Source of the DNA: Gammaproteobacteria bacterium
GTDB taxonomy: Bacteria; Pseudomonadota; Gammaproteobacteria; Steroidobacterales; Steroidobacteraceae
Assembly: GCA_020846815.1 (NCBI GenBank)
Contig: JADLDF010000319.1
Coordinates: 1 to 14,233, forward strand
Direction: 5' to 3'
Length of the DNA stretch: 14,233 nt
The stretch's first letter is position 1. Each line of letters begins with the position of its first letter. The notes beneath the pieces were generated by a model. The model saw nothing but the letters and a program-made list of their open reading frames with translations. It was not told the origin of the DNA and searched no databases. This document shows positions 5,920 to 13,256 of the stretch, in pieces. The translations under genes were made by a program, and so were the position numbers.

Positions 5920-7706
5920 AAGATGGGAAGCAGCAGGATCATGGGTACGAGGAAGCGTACCCAGGCGGGCCATGGCACGTCGAACGGGCGCGCTTCCCCG
6001 TAGGGCCCTTCGAAGCCGTCGGCGTCGATCGTGCGCACGCGCAGCCAGTAACGGCCGGGCGGCAGGGGCTCGAGCGTCAGTGCCGGTTCACCGCTTCGGC
6101 CGCTGCGCAACACGCGGTCGAAATCCTCGTTGCGGGCGAGCTGCCATTGCCAGTTCTGGCCGGAACCGGTTGCCTCCCAGCGAAAGCTGGGCAGTGCCGG
6201 CGTAGTGGTTACCGTCGCCGGCAGCGGCTCGGCCGCGACCGGCAACGGCTTTTGCGCGAATGCCTGCGGCGCGCTCCAGTGCCCCTGTATGCCGGCTGCG
6301 TCGACAGCCGCGATGCGCCAGACGTAGTCGCCGGCAGGCAGGCTCTCGACCTGGGTAGCCGGAGCCTCACCCGTGACGGCCGCGAGCGTGCGCTCGGCCA
6401 CGAGCCGCGCGAACTGCGGATCGCTTGCGAGCTGGAATCGGTAGCCGGAAGCTGTCGCGAGCGCCTGCCACTCGAAACGAGTGATCGCTCCGACCTGCCG
6501 TGCTCCACCGATCGGCGCGAGCGCCTGCGGCGCATCGAGGCGGCGCCGCTGCTCGATCGCGTGCGTCGCGTCCAGACCTTCGATCGCGGCCGCGTCGATC
6601 GCGCGTGCGCGCAGCCAGTAACGGCCGTCGGCAGGTGCCTCGAACGTGGCTTGCGGTCTGGGCGTGACGATCTCGGCGACCAGACTGCGGAATTCGGCAT
6701 CGCGCGCGAGCTGGTGGCGGTAGCTGGCGGCGCCGGCCACAGGCGCGAACGCCCATTGCAGGGTCGCGGTGTCGTTGACCACCGGCAGCGCATCGAGCGA
6801 CGGCGCAGGCAGCAGCGGCACTGGTTCGAGCGGCGGCCGGCCGCGTTCCGCGCGCGTGCCGAAGCCGGCGTGCAGCGCGACGCCGCTGCCGGCGCCATCG
6901 ACTCCGACCGTGCCATCGAGGGTCTCGGTGGTCGCCGCGCCATCGTCGTTGAAGGCGGCGCGGAAATCCGTGCCGCGCACCGCACTGACCGCAGCCGGGG
7001 TGTGGATCTCGAAGCGGCCCATGGCGCCGCGCGGCCGCACCTTCATCTCGACCTTGCCGCGCTCGAGCTCCAGCACCGACTCCTCGGCACCTGCGCCTTC
7101 GACGCGCTGCAGCCGCGTGAGCCGCAGGCGCGTCGAGCGCTGCACGATCAGCGTCGAACCGTCGCCGAACTCCAGCGTCAGGGCGCCGTCGGCCTCGGTC
7201 TCGATCGCCGCGCCCGTCGCCACGATGCTGCCCGGTGCGACTTCGCGGCCGTCGACGCGCACCGTGCCGACGCGCTCGAGCACGGTCGCACTGCCCGGCG
7301 ACAGCCGCAGCCAGTCGTAGGGAATGCGGATGCGGCCGGCACGCGGGATGCGTCGCGGATCGGCGATGCCGTTGCGGCGCTGCAGCTCCGGCCAGCGCCG
7401 CGGCTCGAGCAGCAGCCGCGACGCGATGCCGATCAGTGTGTCGCCGGCGCGCATCACGTAGGTGAACTCGACCGCGCTCGGCGCCGCCACCCCGGCGGCG
7501 GGGTCGCCGGGTCGCGCGTTTGCGGCTGGCGTTGGCGCAGCAGGCCGCGCTGGCGCGGCTGCCTGCGCCTGCGCGAGCGCCTGCATCGGCGTCGGTGCTC
7601 GCGATTGTGCCTGCGCGAGCGCGGTCACGGCGATGCCGGCGACAGCCGCGCAGACTGCGGCCATGGCGAGTGGGAGGCTGCAGTGTGCCACCCGGACGCG
7701 GCTCAT
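5916..7706 (-). CDS. LysM-FecR domain exported protein with three fibronectin-like repeats and a hydrophobic tail
   Basis: A 596-residue protein. Order: signal peptide (1-33, ending ALAQA); a low-complexity Ala/Pro/Gln linker; a LysM domain (about 82-131, YVMRAGDTLIGIASRLL to IRIPYDW) that should bind peptidoglycan; a FecR domain (about 140-280, GTVRVDGREVAPGSIV, LEFGDGSTLIV, AAVSAVRGTDFR); and three repeats of about 85-90 residues (near 307, 397 and 497), each ending like GRYWLRARAID..IEG, resembling fibronectin type III modules. The last 15 residues are a hydrophobic stretch (WVRFLVPMILLLPIL) that could anchor it in the inner membrane. The ATG at 7706 overlaps the regulator stop as ATGA and starts a proper signal peptide. 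FecR domains are known from anti-sigma signalling, but no sigma factor is present here. It probably presents an envelope signal to the CHASE2 kinase encoded next; that is inference. Confidence 0.88.
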   Translation of the reverse strand: MSRVRVAHCSLPLAMAAVCAAVAGIAVTALAQAQSRAPTPMQALAQAQAAAPARPAAPTPAANARPGDPAAGVAAPSAVEFTYVMRAGDTLIGIASRLLLEPRRWPELQRRNGIADPRRIPRAGRIRIPYDWLRLSPGSATVLERVGTVRVDGREVAPGSIVATGAAIETEADGALTLEFGDGSTLIVQRSTRLRLTRLQRVEGAGAEESVLELERGKVEMKVRPRGAMGRFEIHTPAAVSAVRGTDFRAAFNDDGAATTETLDGTVGVDGAGSGVALHAGFGTRAERGRPPLEPVPLLPAPSLDALPVVNDTATLQWAFAPVAGAASYRHQLARDAEFRSLVAEIVTPRPQATFEAPADGRYWLRARAIDAAAIEGLDATHAIEQRRRLDAPQALAPIGGARQVGAITRFEWQALATASGYRFQLASDPQFARLVAERTLAAVTGEAPATQVESLPAGDYVWRIAAVDAAGIQGHWSAPQAFAQKPLPVAAEPLPATVTTTPALPSFRWEATGSGQNWQWQLARNEDFDRVLRSGRSGEPALTLEPLPPGRYWLRVRTIDADGFEGPYGEARPFDVPWPAWVRFLVPMILLLPIL

Positions 7707-8407
7707 GCTGACGAGGCCTCGGACCGCAGCACATCGAGGCGATAGCCGTAGCCGTAGATCGGTGTCATGCGCACGCCGCTCTCGGTGCTCAGTCCCAACG
7801 CCTGGCGCAGCCGGCTGATGTGGGTGTCGACCGTGCGCAGGCTGGCATCGCTGCTGCGTCCCCACACGACCTCCATGAGGTGCGCGCGAGACACCAACTT
7901 GCCGGGCTGGCGGAAGAAGAATACGGCGACGTCGAACTCGCGCGGCGTCAGCTCGATCGGCTGGCCATTGCGCGTGATTTCGCGGTGCGCGACGTCGATG
8001 CGCACCAACCCGATCTCCAGCACCTCGGATGCGACGGAGTGCTCGTGGCTGCGGCGCCCGAGTGCCTTTATCCGCGACAGCAGTTCGCGCTCGCGCAGTG
8101 GTTTGACCACGAAATCGTCTGCGCCAGCCTCGAGCGCCTGTACGATGTCGGTCTCGGAATCACGATTGGTCAGGAACAGCACCGGCGTGTGCGGCACCGT
8201 CTGGCTGCGGATGGTACGCAGCACGTCGTAGCCCGAGACATCGGGTACGACCCAGTCGAGCACGATCACATCGTAGCTCTCGTGCGCCAGGTTGTTGAGC
8301 AGCGGTCGACCGCGCAGGAACAGGTGCACCGCATGACCCGCGCGCTCGAGCAGCGCCTGCAGCTGGGCGGCCTGGTCCGGGTCGTCTTCGAGAAGAGCGA
8401 TGCGCAT
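7703..8407 (-). CDS. OmpR/PhoB-family response regulator
   Basis: A 234-residue DNA-binding regulator. The receiver domain has acidic pair Asp8-Asp9, phospho-acceptor Asp51 in VIVLDWVVPD, Thr80 in LFLTNRD and Lys102 in FVVKPL, all the expected residues. The winged-helix domain covers about 130-230 (LTPREFDVAVFFF, VDTHISRLRQAL, TPIYGYGYRL). It is first in the operon; its stop overlaps the next start as ATGA, and the kinase follows as third gene, so phosphotransfer from that kinase is the simple reading. No Shine-Dalgarno is seen before the ATG, whereas a TAGAAT -10 ends only seven bases upstream, which suggests a leaderless transcript. A tandem repeat upstream may be its own operator. Confidence 0.94.
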   Translation of the reverse strand: MRIALLEDDPDQAAQLQALLERAGHAVHLFLRGRPLLNNLAHESYDVIVLDWVVPDVSGYDVLRTIRSQTVPHTPVLFLTNRDSETDIVQALEAGADDFVVKPLRERELLSRIKALGRRSHEHSVASEVLEIGLVRIDVAHREITRNGQPIELTPREFDVAVFFFRQPGKLVSRAHLMEVVWGRSSDASLRTVDTHISRLRQALGLSTESGVRMTPIYGYGYRLDVLRSEASSA

Positions 8408-8414
8408 CTGCGAA

Positions 8415-8420
8415 ATTCTA
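8415..8420 (-). promoter_or_regulatory. Candidate -10 element of the regulator operon, leaderless position
   Basis: Read on the minus strand this is TAGAAT, five of six to the -10 consensus. It ends seven bases before the regulator ATG, so transcription would begin at or next to the A of the ATG. No good -35 lies 16-18 bases upstream, which fits a promoter that needs an activator. Confidence 0.5.
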
Positions 8421-8480
8421 GCCTTAGGACTACTGGCCGATGCATCCGGAACACCCGCGATGCCTTCGTGGACACACTTG

Positions 8481-8502
8481 TTGACATTCCCTTGACGTTC
8501 CT
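8481..8502. promoter_or_regulatory. Tandem 11-bp direct repeat, candidate OmpR/PhoB-type operator
   Basis: TTGACATTCCC (8481-8491) is followed at once by TTGACGTTCCT (8492-8502), nine of eleven positions identical. Regulators of the OmpR/PhoB family bind head-to-tail half-sites spaced about 11 bp, one helical turn, which is exactly this layout. It lies about 74-95 bases upstream of the regulator start on one side and 61-82 upstream of the divergent gene on the other, so it could control both. The sequence does not prove which protein binds. Confidence 0.5.
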
Positions 8503-8562
8503 TCGCAGGGTCTTCGGCCGTGCGGTGCTACCGTCGGCGCGCTTGCCAATGAATGTACCTTG

Positions 8563-9147
8563 ATGAACGCCACCAAGAAAGCAGGTTCGGGCGCCGGGCC
8601 GCCGGCTTTCTGCTCGACGCTCGATGGCCCGTGCCGCATCGAAGCAGAGCTCAGCGCCAGCGAGCCCAATGCTTCGACGGCCGACGCCGATGGCGCCGTG
8701 CCTTGCTCAGCCTGCGCCTTGCTCGCCGCGCAGCATGGTCTTGCGGTCGCGCTGCAGATGCGGCTGTCGGAGCCGGACGTCATGCCGTGCGAGCTGGAGT
8801 TGCAGCCCGGTGCTGCGCTGGGCTTGTCGGACGAAGAACAGGCCGTGCTGCTGCACGTTGCCGAGGCGGCGGTGGTACAGGCGCTGCGCGAGGGCTCTAT
8901 CCGGGTTCGTGTGACGTTGCGGTGCTCCCGGCTCGACAGCGTCGACCTCACGGTCGCGGGTGAAGGTAAGGTGTGCGTCGACGCGGAAGTCGCCGCCAGT
9001 TTCCGCAAGCTGGTGCTGATCCGCCGGCTGGCCGCGCGCATCGGCGGCCGTATCATCGTGCGCCGGCTTGCCGATGGCAGCCTATTCGTCCGCTGCGGCA
9101 CACGCTGGCCCGACGGGGACACGGGGCGGTGGGTGCTCAGGCGATGA
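8563..9147 (+). CDS. Degenerate histidine-kinase-like ATPase domain protein (predicted inactive)
   Basis: A 194-residue protein I recognise only by fold. Residues about 78-180 follow the plan of the NarX/UhpB-type HATPase domain: VLLHVAEAAVVQALREGS takes the place of the N-box helix (NarX has EALSNALKH), then a strand pair (RVRVTL, VDLTV), then RRLAARIGGRIIVRR and SLFVRC in place of the last helix and strands. Key ATP-binding residues appear lost: the N-box Asn position is Gln106 or Val, and the DxGxG G1 box reads AGEGK. No phospho-accepting His helix is seen. There are eight Cys, including CSAC (48-51). The first 45 residues look disordered. The ATG at 8563 follows an in-frame TTG; no Shine-Dalgarno is visible. 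It is divergent from the regulator gene and may modulate that system, but the family call is tentative. Confidence 0.7.
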   Translation: MNATKKAGSGAGPPAFCSTLDGPCRIEAELSASEPNASTADADGAVPCSACALLAAQHGLAVALQMRLSEPDVMPCELELQPGAALGLSDEEQAVLLHVAEAAVVQALREGSIRVRVTLRCSRLDSVDLTVAGEGKVCVDAEVAASFRKLVLIRRLAARIGGRIIVRRLADGSLFVRCGTRWPDGDTGRWVLRR

Positions 9148-9219
9148 GCCGTGACCGTTCCCGCAGTTCGCAGCGGCGCGCCATAGCCTCGCCGCGGGCT
9201 CGGACTCGAGCGTGCGCGT

Positions 9220-12117
9220 TCAGTGCGCCTCGTCCCAGTTCGCGCCCGAGCCGATCTCGACGCCGAGCGGCACCTTGAGTGCACCGTCGCCGGCCGCGGC
9301 CATGCGTTCGCGGACCACGGCGGCGACCGCGTCCACGGCGTCTGCATCGACTTCTAACACCAGCTCGTCGTGCACCTGCATGATCAGGCGCGCGCGGCCG
9401 TCGCGCTCGCACCAGGCGTGCACGGCGATCATGGCGCGCTTGATGATATCGGCGGCCGTACCCTGCATCGGCGCGTTGATCGCGCTGCGCTCGGCGTACT
9501 GCTGCATCGCGCGGTTGCGCGAGCGGATTTCGGGCAGATATAGCCGGCGGCCGAACACGGTCTCGACGTAGCCTAGCTCGCGGGCGCGCTCGCGCGTCTC
9601 GTCCATGTAGCGCTTCACGCCGGGATAGCGCGCGAAATAGCGTTCGACGTACTTGCCGGCGGCGCCGCGGTCGATGCCGAGCTGGCGTGCGAGACCGAAG
9701 GCGCTCATGCCGTAGATCAGGCCGAAGTTGATCGCCTTGGCCGAGCGGCGCTGGTCCGCGGTCACCTGCTCGAGCGGCGTCGCGAACACCTCGGCGGCCG
9801 TGGCCTGGTGCACGTCGCGCCCTTCGGCGAAGGCGCGCAGCAGGCCTTCGTCACCGGAGAGGTGCGCCATGATGCGCAGCTCGATCTGCGAGTAGTCGGC
9901 GGCGAGCAGCCGCTTGCCCGGTGGCGCGACGAAGGCCTGGCGGATCCGCCGGCCCTCGGGTGTGCGTATCGGGATGTTCTGCAGGTTTGGGTCGGTCGAG
10001 CTCAGGCGCCCCGTCTGCGCCACGGCCTGATGGTAGGAGGTGTGCACGCGGCCGGTGCGCTCGTCGATCTGCTCGGGCAGCTTGTCGATGTAGGTCGAAC
10101 GCAGCTTCGCGAGGCCGCGGTAGTCGAGGATCAGCCGCGGCAGCGGATGCGACTCGGCGAGCTCCTCGAGCACGTCCTCGGCGGTCGAGGGCTGGCCGGT
10201 CGGCGTCTTGCGCAGCACCGGGATGCCCATCTTTTCGTAGAGGATGTGCTGCAGCTGCTTCGGCGACTCGATGTTGAACGGCTGGCCGGCCGCCTCGTGG
10301 GCCAGTTTCTCGAGCGTGACCAGCTTGTGCCCGATCTCGCCGCCCTGCACGCGCAGCAGCTCGCGGTCGATCAGCACGCCGCAGTATTCCATCTGCTGCA
10401 GCACCGGCACCAGCGGCTGCTCCAGCTCCTCGTACAGCCGCTTCAGCAGCGGCTCGTGCTCGATCGCCGGCCAGAGCGTGCGGTGCAGGCGCAGCGTGAC
10501 GTCGGCGTCCTCGGCCGAATATTCCGTCGCGCGCTCGATCGACACCTGGCTGAACGGGATCTGCTTCGCGCCCTTGCCGGCCACGTCCTCGTAATGGATG
10601 GTCTCGATGCCGAGATAGCGCTGCGCGCAGGAGTCCATGTCGTGGCGCGTCGCGACGCTGTTCCAGACATAGGACTCGAGCATGGTGTCGTAGCGTACGC
10701 CGGCGAGGCGGATGCCGTGGTTGCACAGCACGTGCATGTCGTACTTGAGATGGTGCCCGAGCTTGCCGCGCGCTGGGTCCTCGAGCAGGAGCTTGAGCCG
10801 TTCGAGCACGAGTTCGCGCGGCAGTTGGTCCGGTGCACCGGCGTAGTCGTGCGCCACCGGCACGTAGGCCGCGACGCCGGGCTCGATGCAGAACGAGACG
10901 CCGACGATCTGCGCCTGCATGTAGTCGAGGCTCGTGGTCTCGGTGTCGAACGCGAACAGCTCGGCGCGCGACAGCGCCGCGATCCAGCGCTCGAGTGCTG
11001 CCTCGTCGGTGATGGTTTCGTACCGGCGCGGCGCCGCGAGCACTTCGGGGCGCGCCTCGACGGCATCGGCTGCCACCGCGTTGCCGGCTGCGGCCCAGGC
11101 GGCGCGGATGCCGCCACCGGCTGCCCGACCCGTGCCGTCTTCTGCGCCCGCGCCACCGCTCATGCCGGATGCGGCGCCGGCCGATGCCGGGCCACCCACG
11201 CCGGCGAGCAGACTGCCGGTGCCCTGTGTCGCGGCGCCATCATCGCCCGGCAGCGCCTTGAGCAGCGAGCGCAGCTCGAGACGCGTGTACAGCGCGCGCA
11301 GCGCCTCGACGTCGGGCGCGCGGCGCACGAGATCCTCGGCTTCGGCCGGCAGCCCGCAGTCGCAGCGGATGGTCGCGAGCCGGCGCGCCAGCTCGAGGGT
11401 CTGCAAGCCGGCGCGCAGGTTCTCTCCGACCTTGCCGGGCACCTCGGCGGCGTTCGCGATCAGCGCATCGAGGGTCCGGTACTGGCCGAGCCACTTGGCC
11501 GCGGTCTTCGGGCCGACCTTGTCGATGCCCGGGATGTTGTCCGAGCTGTCGCCGACCAGCGCGAGATAGTCGATGATCTGCTCGGGCCAGACGTCGAACT
11601 TCGCCTTGACGCCGTCGCGGTCGTAGACGTTGCCGCTCATCGTGTTGATCAGCGTCGTGCGCGCATCGACGAGCTGCGCCATGTCCTTGTCGCCGGTGGA
11701 GATCAGCACCTGCCGGCCGGCGGCCGTGGCGCGCCGTGCCAGCGTGCCGATCACGTCGTCCGCCTCGACGCCGGCCACGCGCAGCAGCGGCAGGCCGAGC
11801 GCCTGCACCGCATCGAGCAGCGGCTGCACCTGGGCACGCAGCTCGTCGGGCATCGGCGGACGGTGCGCCTTGTATTCGGCGAACAGCTCGTCGCGGAAGG
11901 TTCTGCCGGGTGCGTCGAAGACCACCGCGATCCGCGGCGGGTCGAAGTCCCTGAGGAACTTCTGCAGCATGTTGATCACGCCGAACACCGCGCCGGTCGG
12001 CTCGCCACGCGAGTTGGTGAACGGCGGCAGGGCGTGGAAGGCGCGGTACAGGTACGAAGACCCGTCGACGAGGACGAGGTCGGCGCGCTGCGCTGCGCCC
12101 GCGGCCGGCGTGTTCAT
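9220..12117 (-). CDS. polA: DNA polymerase I
   Basis: A 965-residue repair and replication polymerase with all three parts. The 5' nuclease domain occupies about 12-290 (VDGSSYLYRAFHAL, GVEADDVIGTLA, LVGDSSDNIPGI). The 3'-5' exonuclease covers about 365-560 with proofreading residues kept: DTETTSLD (Asp391, Glu393), LKYD (Asp460) and YSAEDADV (Tyr533, Asp537). The polymerase runs from about 565 to 965: motif A DYSQIELR (Asp741), O-helix RRSAKAINFGLIYG (Phe798) and motif C VHDELV (Asp917). It is about 37 residues longer than the 928-residue E. coli enzyme because of a Gly/Ala-rich linker (about 291-358) between nuclease and exonuclease. The ATG overlaps the Sco stop as ATGA. It is convergent with the pseudo-ATPase gene, with 72 bases between them and no clear terminator. 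Confidence 0.98.
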   Translation of the reverse strand: MNTPAAGAAQRADLVLVDGSSYLYRAFHALPPFTNSRGEPTGAVFGVINMLQKFLRDFDPPRIAVVFDAPGRTFRDELFAEYKAHRPPMPDELRAQVQPLLDAVQALGLPLLRVAGVEADDVIGTLARRATAAGRQVLISTGDKDMAQLVDARTTLINTMSGNVYDRDGVKAKFDVWPEQIIDYLALVGDSSDNIPGIDKVGPKTAAKWLGQYRTLDALIANAAEVPGKVGENLRAGLQTLELARRLATIRCDCGLPAEAEDLVRRAPDVEALRALYTRLELRSLLKALPGDDGAATQGTGSLLAGVGGPASAGAASGMSGGAGAEDGTGRAAGGGIRAAWAAAGNAVAADAVEARPEVLAAPRRYETITDEAALERWIAALSRAELFAFDTETTSLDYMQAQIVGVSFCIEPGVAAYVPVAHDYAGAPDQLPRELVLERLKLLLEDPARGKLGHHLKYDMHVLCNHGIRLAGVRYDTMLESYVWNSVATRHDMDSCAQRYLGIETIHYEDVAGKGAKQIPFSQVSIERATEYSAEDADVTLRLHRTLWPAIEHEPLLKRLYEELEQPLVPVLQQMEYCGVLIDRELLRVQGGEIGHKLVTLEKLAHEAAGQPFNIESPKQLQHILYEKMGIPVLRKTPTGQPSTAEDVLEELAESHPLPRLILDYRGLAKLRSTYIDKLPEQIDERTGRVHTSYHQAVAQTGRLSSTDPNLQNIPIRTPEGRRIRQAFVAPPGKRLLAADYSQIELRIMAHLSGDEGLLRAFAEGRDVHQATAAEVFATPLEQVTADQRRSAKAINFGLIYGMSAFGLARQLGIDRGAAGKYVERYFARYPGVKRYMDETRERARELGYVETVFGRRLYLPEIRSRNRAMQQYAERSAINAPMQGTAADIIKRAMIAVHAWCERDGRARLIMQVHDELVLEVDADAVDAVAAVVRERMAAAGDGALKVPLGVEIGSGANWDEAH

Positions 12118-12755
12118 CGGGACTCGCGCGCGAGCCGTTGCAGGTCGGCGGCGAGCTTCTGCACGTCGAAGTCCGGCTGCGCGATCAGCCGCAGGCGATT
12201 GGCGCGGTCGTAGATGTAAAGCGTGCCGGAGTGGTCGATGGTGTACTCGCCGCGCGCGATCGCGTCGTCACCGGCGCCCGCGGGCGGCACCTTGATCGCG
12301 ATCGCATGGAAGGCGCGGGTCACGTCTTCGAGCTCGGCCGGTCCGGGCCGCAGCGCGACGAAGGACGGATCGAAGCTGCGCGCATAGGCGGCGAGCCTCT
12401 GCGGCGTGTCGCGCTCGGGGTCCACCGAGACCAGCGCGACCTGCAGCCGCGCGCCGTCCTCGCCCATCGCGTCGCGAACCATCTTCAGGCGTGTGAGCGT
12501 GGTCGGACAGACGTCGGGACAGCTCGTGAAGCCGAAGAACACCACCAGTACCCGGTCGCGGAAGTCCTCGAGCCTGCGCGGTACGCCGTCGGCGTCGGCG
12601 ATGCGCAGGCCGCGACCGTAGTCGATGCCGTCGACCTCGGTGGAGTTGAAGGCCGGAGCGGATGGCGTGGCACCACCGCTACAGGCCGCGAGCAGACCCA
12701 GCACCACGATGCCGGGCAGCGCGAGCAACGACGCGGCCCGGCATCGGGATGTCAT
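12114..12755 (-). CDS. Sco1/SenC/PrrC-family copper chaperone, lipoprotein
   Basis: A 213-residue thioredoxin-fold protein that delivers copper to, or keeps reduced, the CuA or CuB site of haem-copper oxidases. The copper motif is CPDVC (Cys79, Cys83) in FFGFTSCPDVCPTTL, with the partner His175 in YTIDHSGTLYIYD. VSVDPERDTP (110-119) is also typical. The N-terminus is a lipoprotein signal with lipobox LAAC at Cys25, so it sits on the periplasmic side of a membrane. ATG 12755 is chosen because it opens this signal; the longer reading runs back into the HiPIP gene. It starts 14 bases after the HiPIP stop, with no strong Shine-Dalgarno, and ends overlapping polA. Physical linkage to cytochrome c4, HiPIP and DsbA suits respiratory-chain assembly. 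Confidence 0.93.
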   Translation of the reverse strand: MTSRCRAASLLALPGIVVLGLLAACSGGATPSAPAFNSTEVDGIDYGRGLRIADADGVPRRLEDFRDRVLVVFFGFTSCPDVCPTTLTRLKMVRDAMGEDGARLQVALVSVDPERDTPQRLAAYARSFDPSFVALRPGPAELEDVTRAFHAIAIKVPPAGAGDDAIARGEYTIDHSGTLYIYDRANRLRLIAQPDFDVQKLAADLQRLARESR

Positions 12756-12769
12756 CGGCGGAACCGGGA

Positions 12770-13129
12770 TCAGGTACCCGGTGCCTTGACCCAGACCTTG
12801 CACCAGCCGTCGAGCTTGACGACCTTGCCCGGGAACAGGTTGCACTTGGCCGTCGGGGCCTTGCGGTTCTTGTCGGCCCACTGCAGGCAGTTGCCGCAGT
12901 GCTGCTCGGGCTTCCAGGTCGGATTCGCCTTGGCATCGACCTTCTTGGTGTCTTCGATGTAGCCGAGGGCTTTAGCGGCCGGCTCGGTCGGGCTCAGCAG
13001 TGGCAGTGCGGCGGCGCCCGCAGCGGGCTTGGCCTGACCGAAGGCCGTTTCGACCATCACGGGAATTGCCGTCAGGCCCAGAAGCGAGCTGCCGAGCACG
13101 CGGCGGCGGGTCATCTTGTCTCTATTCAT
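12770..13129 (-). CDS. High-potential iron-sulfur protein (HiPIP)
   Basis: A 119-residue precursor of a small periplasmic electron carrier with one cubane 4Fe-4S cluster. The four ligands are Cys78, Cys81, Cys96 and Cys110 in HCGNC, KCNLFPGK and DGWCKVW, the classic HiPIP spacing. The N-terminus (MTRRRVLGSSLLGLTAIP) looks like a twin-arginine signal, expected because the cluster is inserted before export; cleavage is probably near residue 31-36. The ATG at 13129 is supported by AGGAAAG about ten bases upstream; a longer reading adds 50 residues that hide the signal. HiPIPs can replace or accompany cytochromes between the bc1 complex and oxidases or photosynthetic reaction centres. It is first in the transcript with sco and polA. 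Confidence 0.94.
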   Translation of the reverse strand: MNRDKMTRRRVLGSSLLGLTAIPVMVETAFGQAKPAAGAAALPLLSPTEPAAKALGYIEDTKKVDAKANPTWKPEQHCGNCLQWADKNRKAPTAKCNLFPGKVVKLDGWCKVWVKAPGT

Positions 13130-13232
13130 GTGTCGTCTTTCCTGTTGGACGCCGATCGGATCGAGGGTCAGCGTGCTGGGAAGGATGCCTGCATCGGCGT
13201 CGAATGCGGTGGCCCCGCCAGCCTGCGCATCG

Positions 13233-13248
13233 ATCGACGAGCGTCGAT
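13233..13248. repeat. Small hairpin in the HiPIP leader
   Basis: ATCGAC (13233-13238), loop GAGC, GTCGAT (13243-13248): a perfect 6-bp stem close to the predicted transcript start of the HiPIP gene. It may stabilise the 5' end of the mRNA. GCAT/ATGC bases at 13227-13230 and 13247-13250 offer an alternative outer pairing. Confidence 0.35.
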
Positions 13249-13256
13249 GCCCGCTC

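Noticed and set aside
5919..5973. ATG 5973 as the kinase start
   Set aside because: It would give a 58-base overlap with the FecR gene, has no Shine-Dalgarno, and its first 18 codons have AT-rich third positions unlike the rest of the gene.
5823..7745. A 640-codon plus-strand open frame opposite the LysM-FecR gene
   Set aside because: The minus strand encodes a signal peptide, LysM, FecR and repeat modules; the plus-strand product is Arg/Ala-rich with no domain or ribosome-binding site.
8481..8497. TTGACA and TTGACG as -35 elements for the plus-strand pseudo-ATPase gene
   Set aside because: No -10-like hexamer lies 16-18 bases downstream of either. The tandem-operator reading explains both copies better.
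8549..8563. A four-codon leader frame (MNVP) whose TGA overlaps the ATG of the pseudo-ATPase gene
   Set aside because: It has no Shine-Dalgarno, and such short frames arise often by chance. It could allow coupled re-initiation, but nothing else supports that.
9148..9219. A terminator between the convergent pseudo-ATPase and polA genes
   Set aside because: No stable stem followed by a T-run in either direction could be found in these 72 bases.
9808..12213. An 801-codon open frame on the plus strand opposite polA
   Set aside because: It is the antisense shadow of a complete, motif-perfect DNA polymerase I. Long open frames on the opposite strand are expected in very GC-rich DNA, and its product has no recognisable domain.
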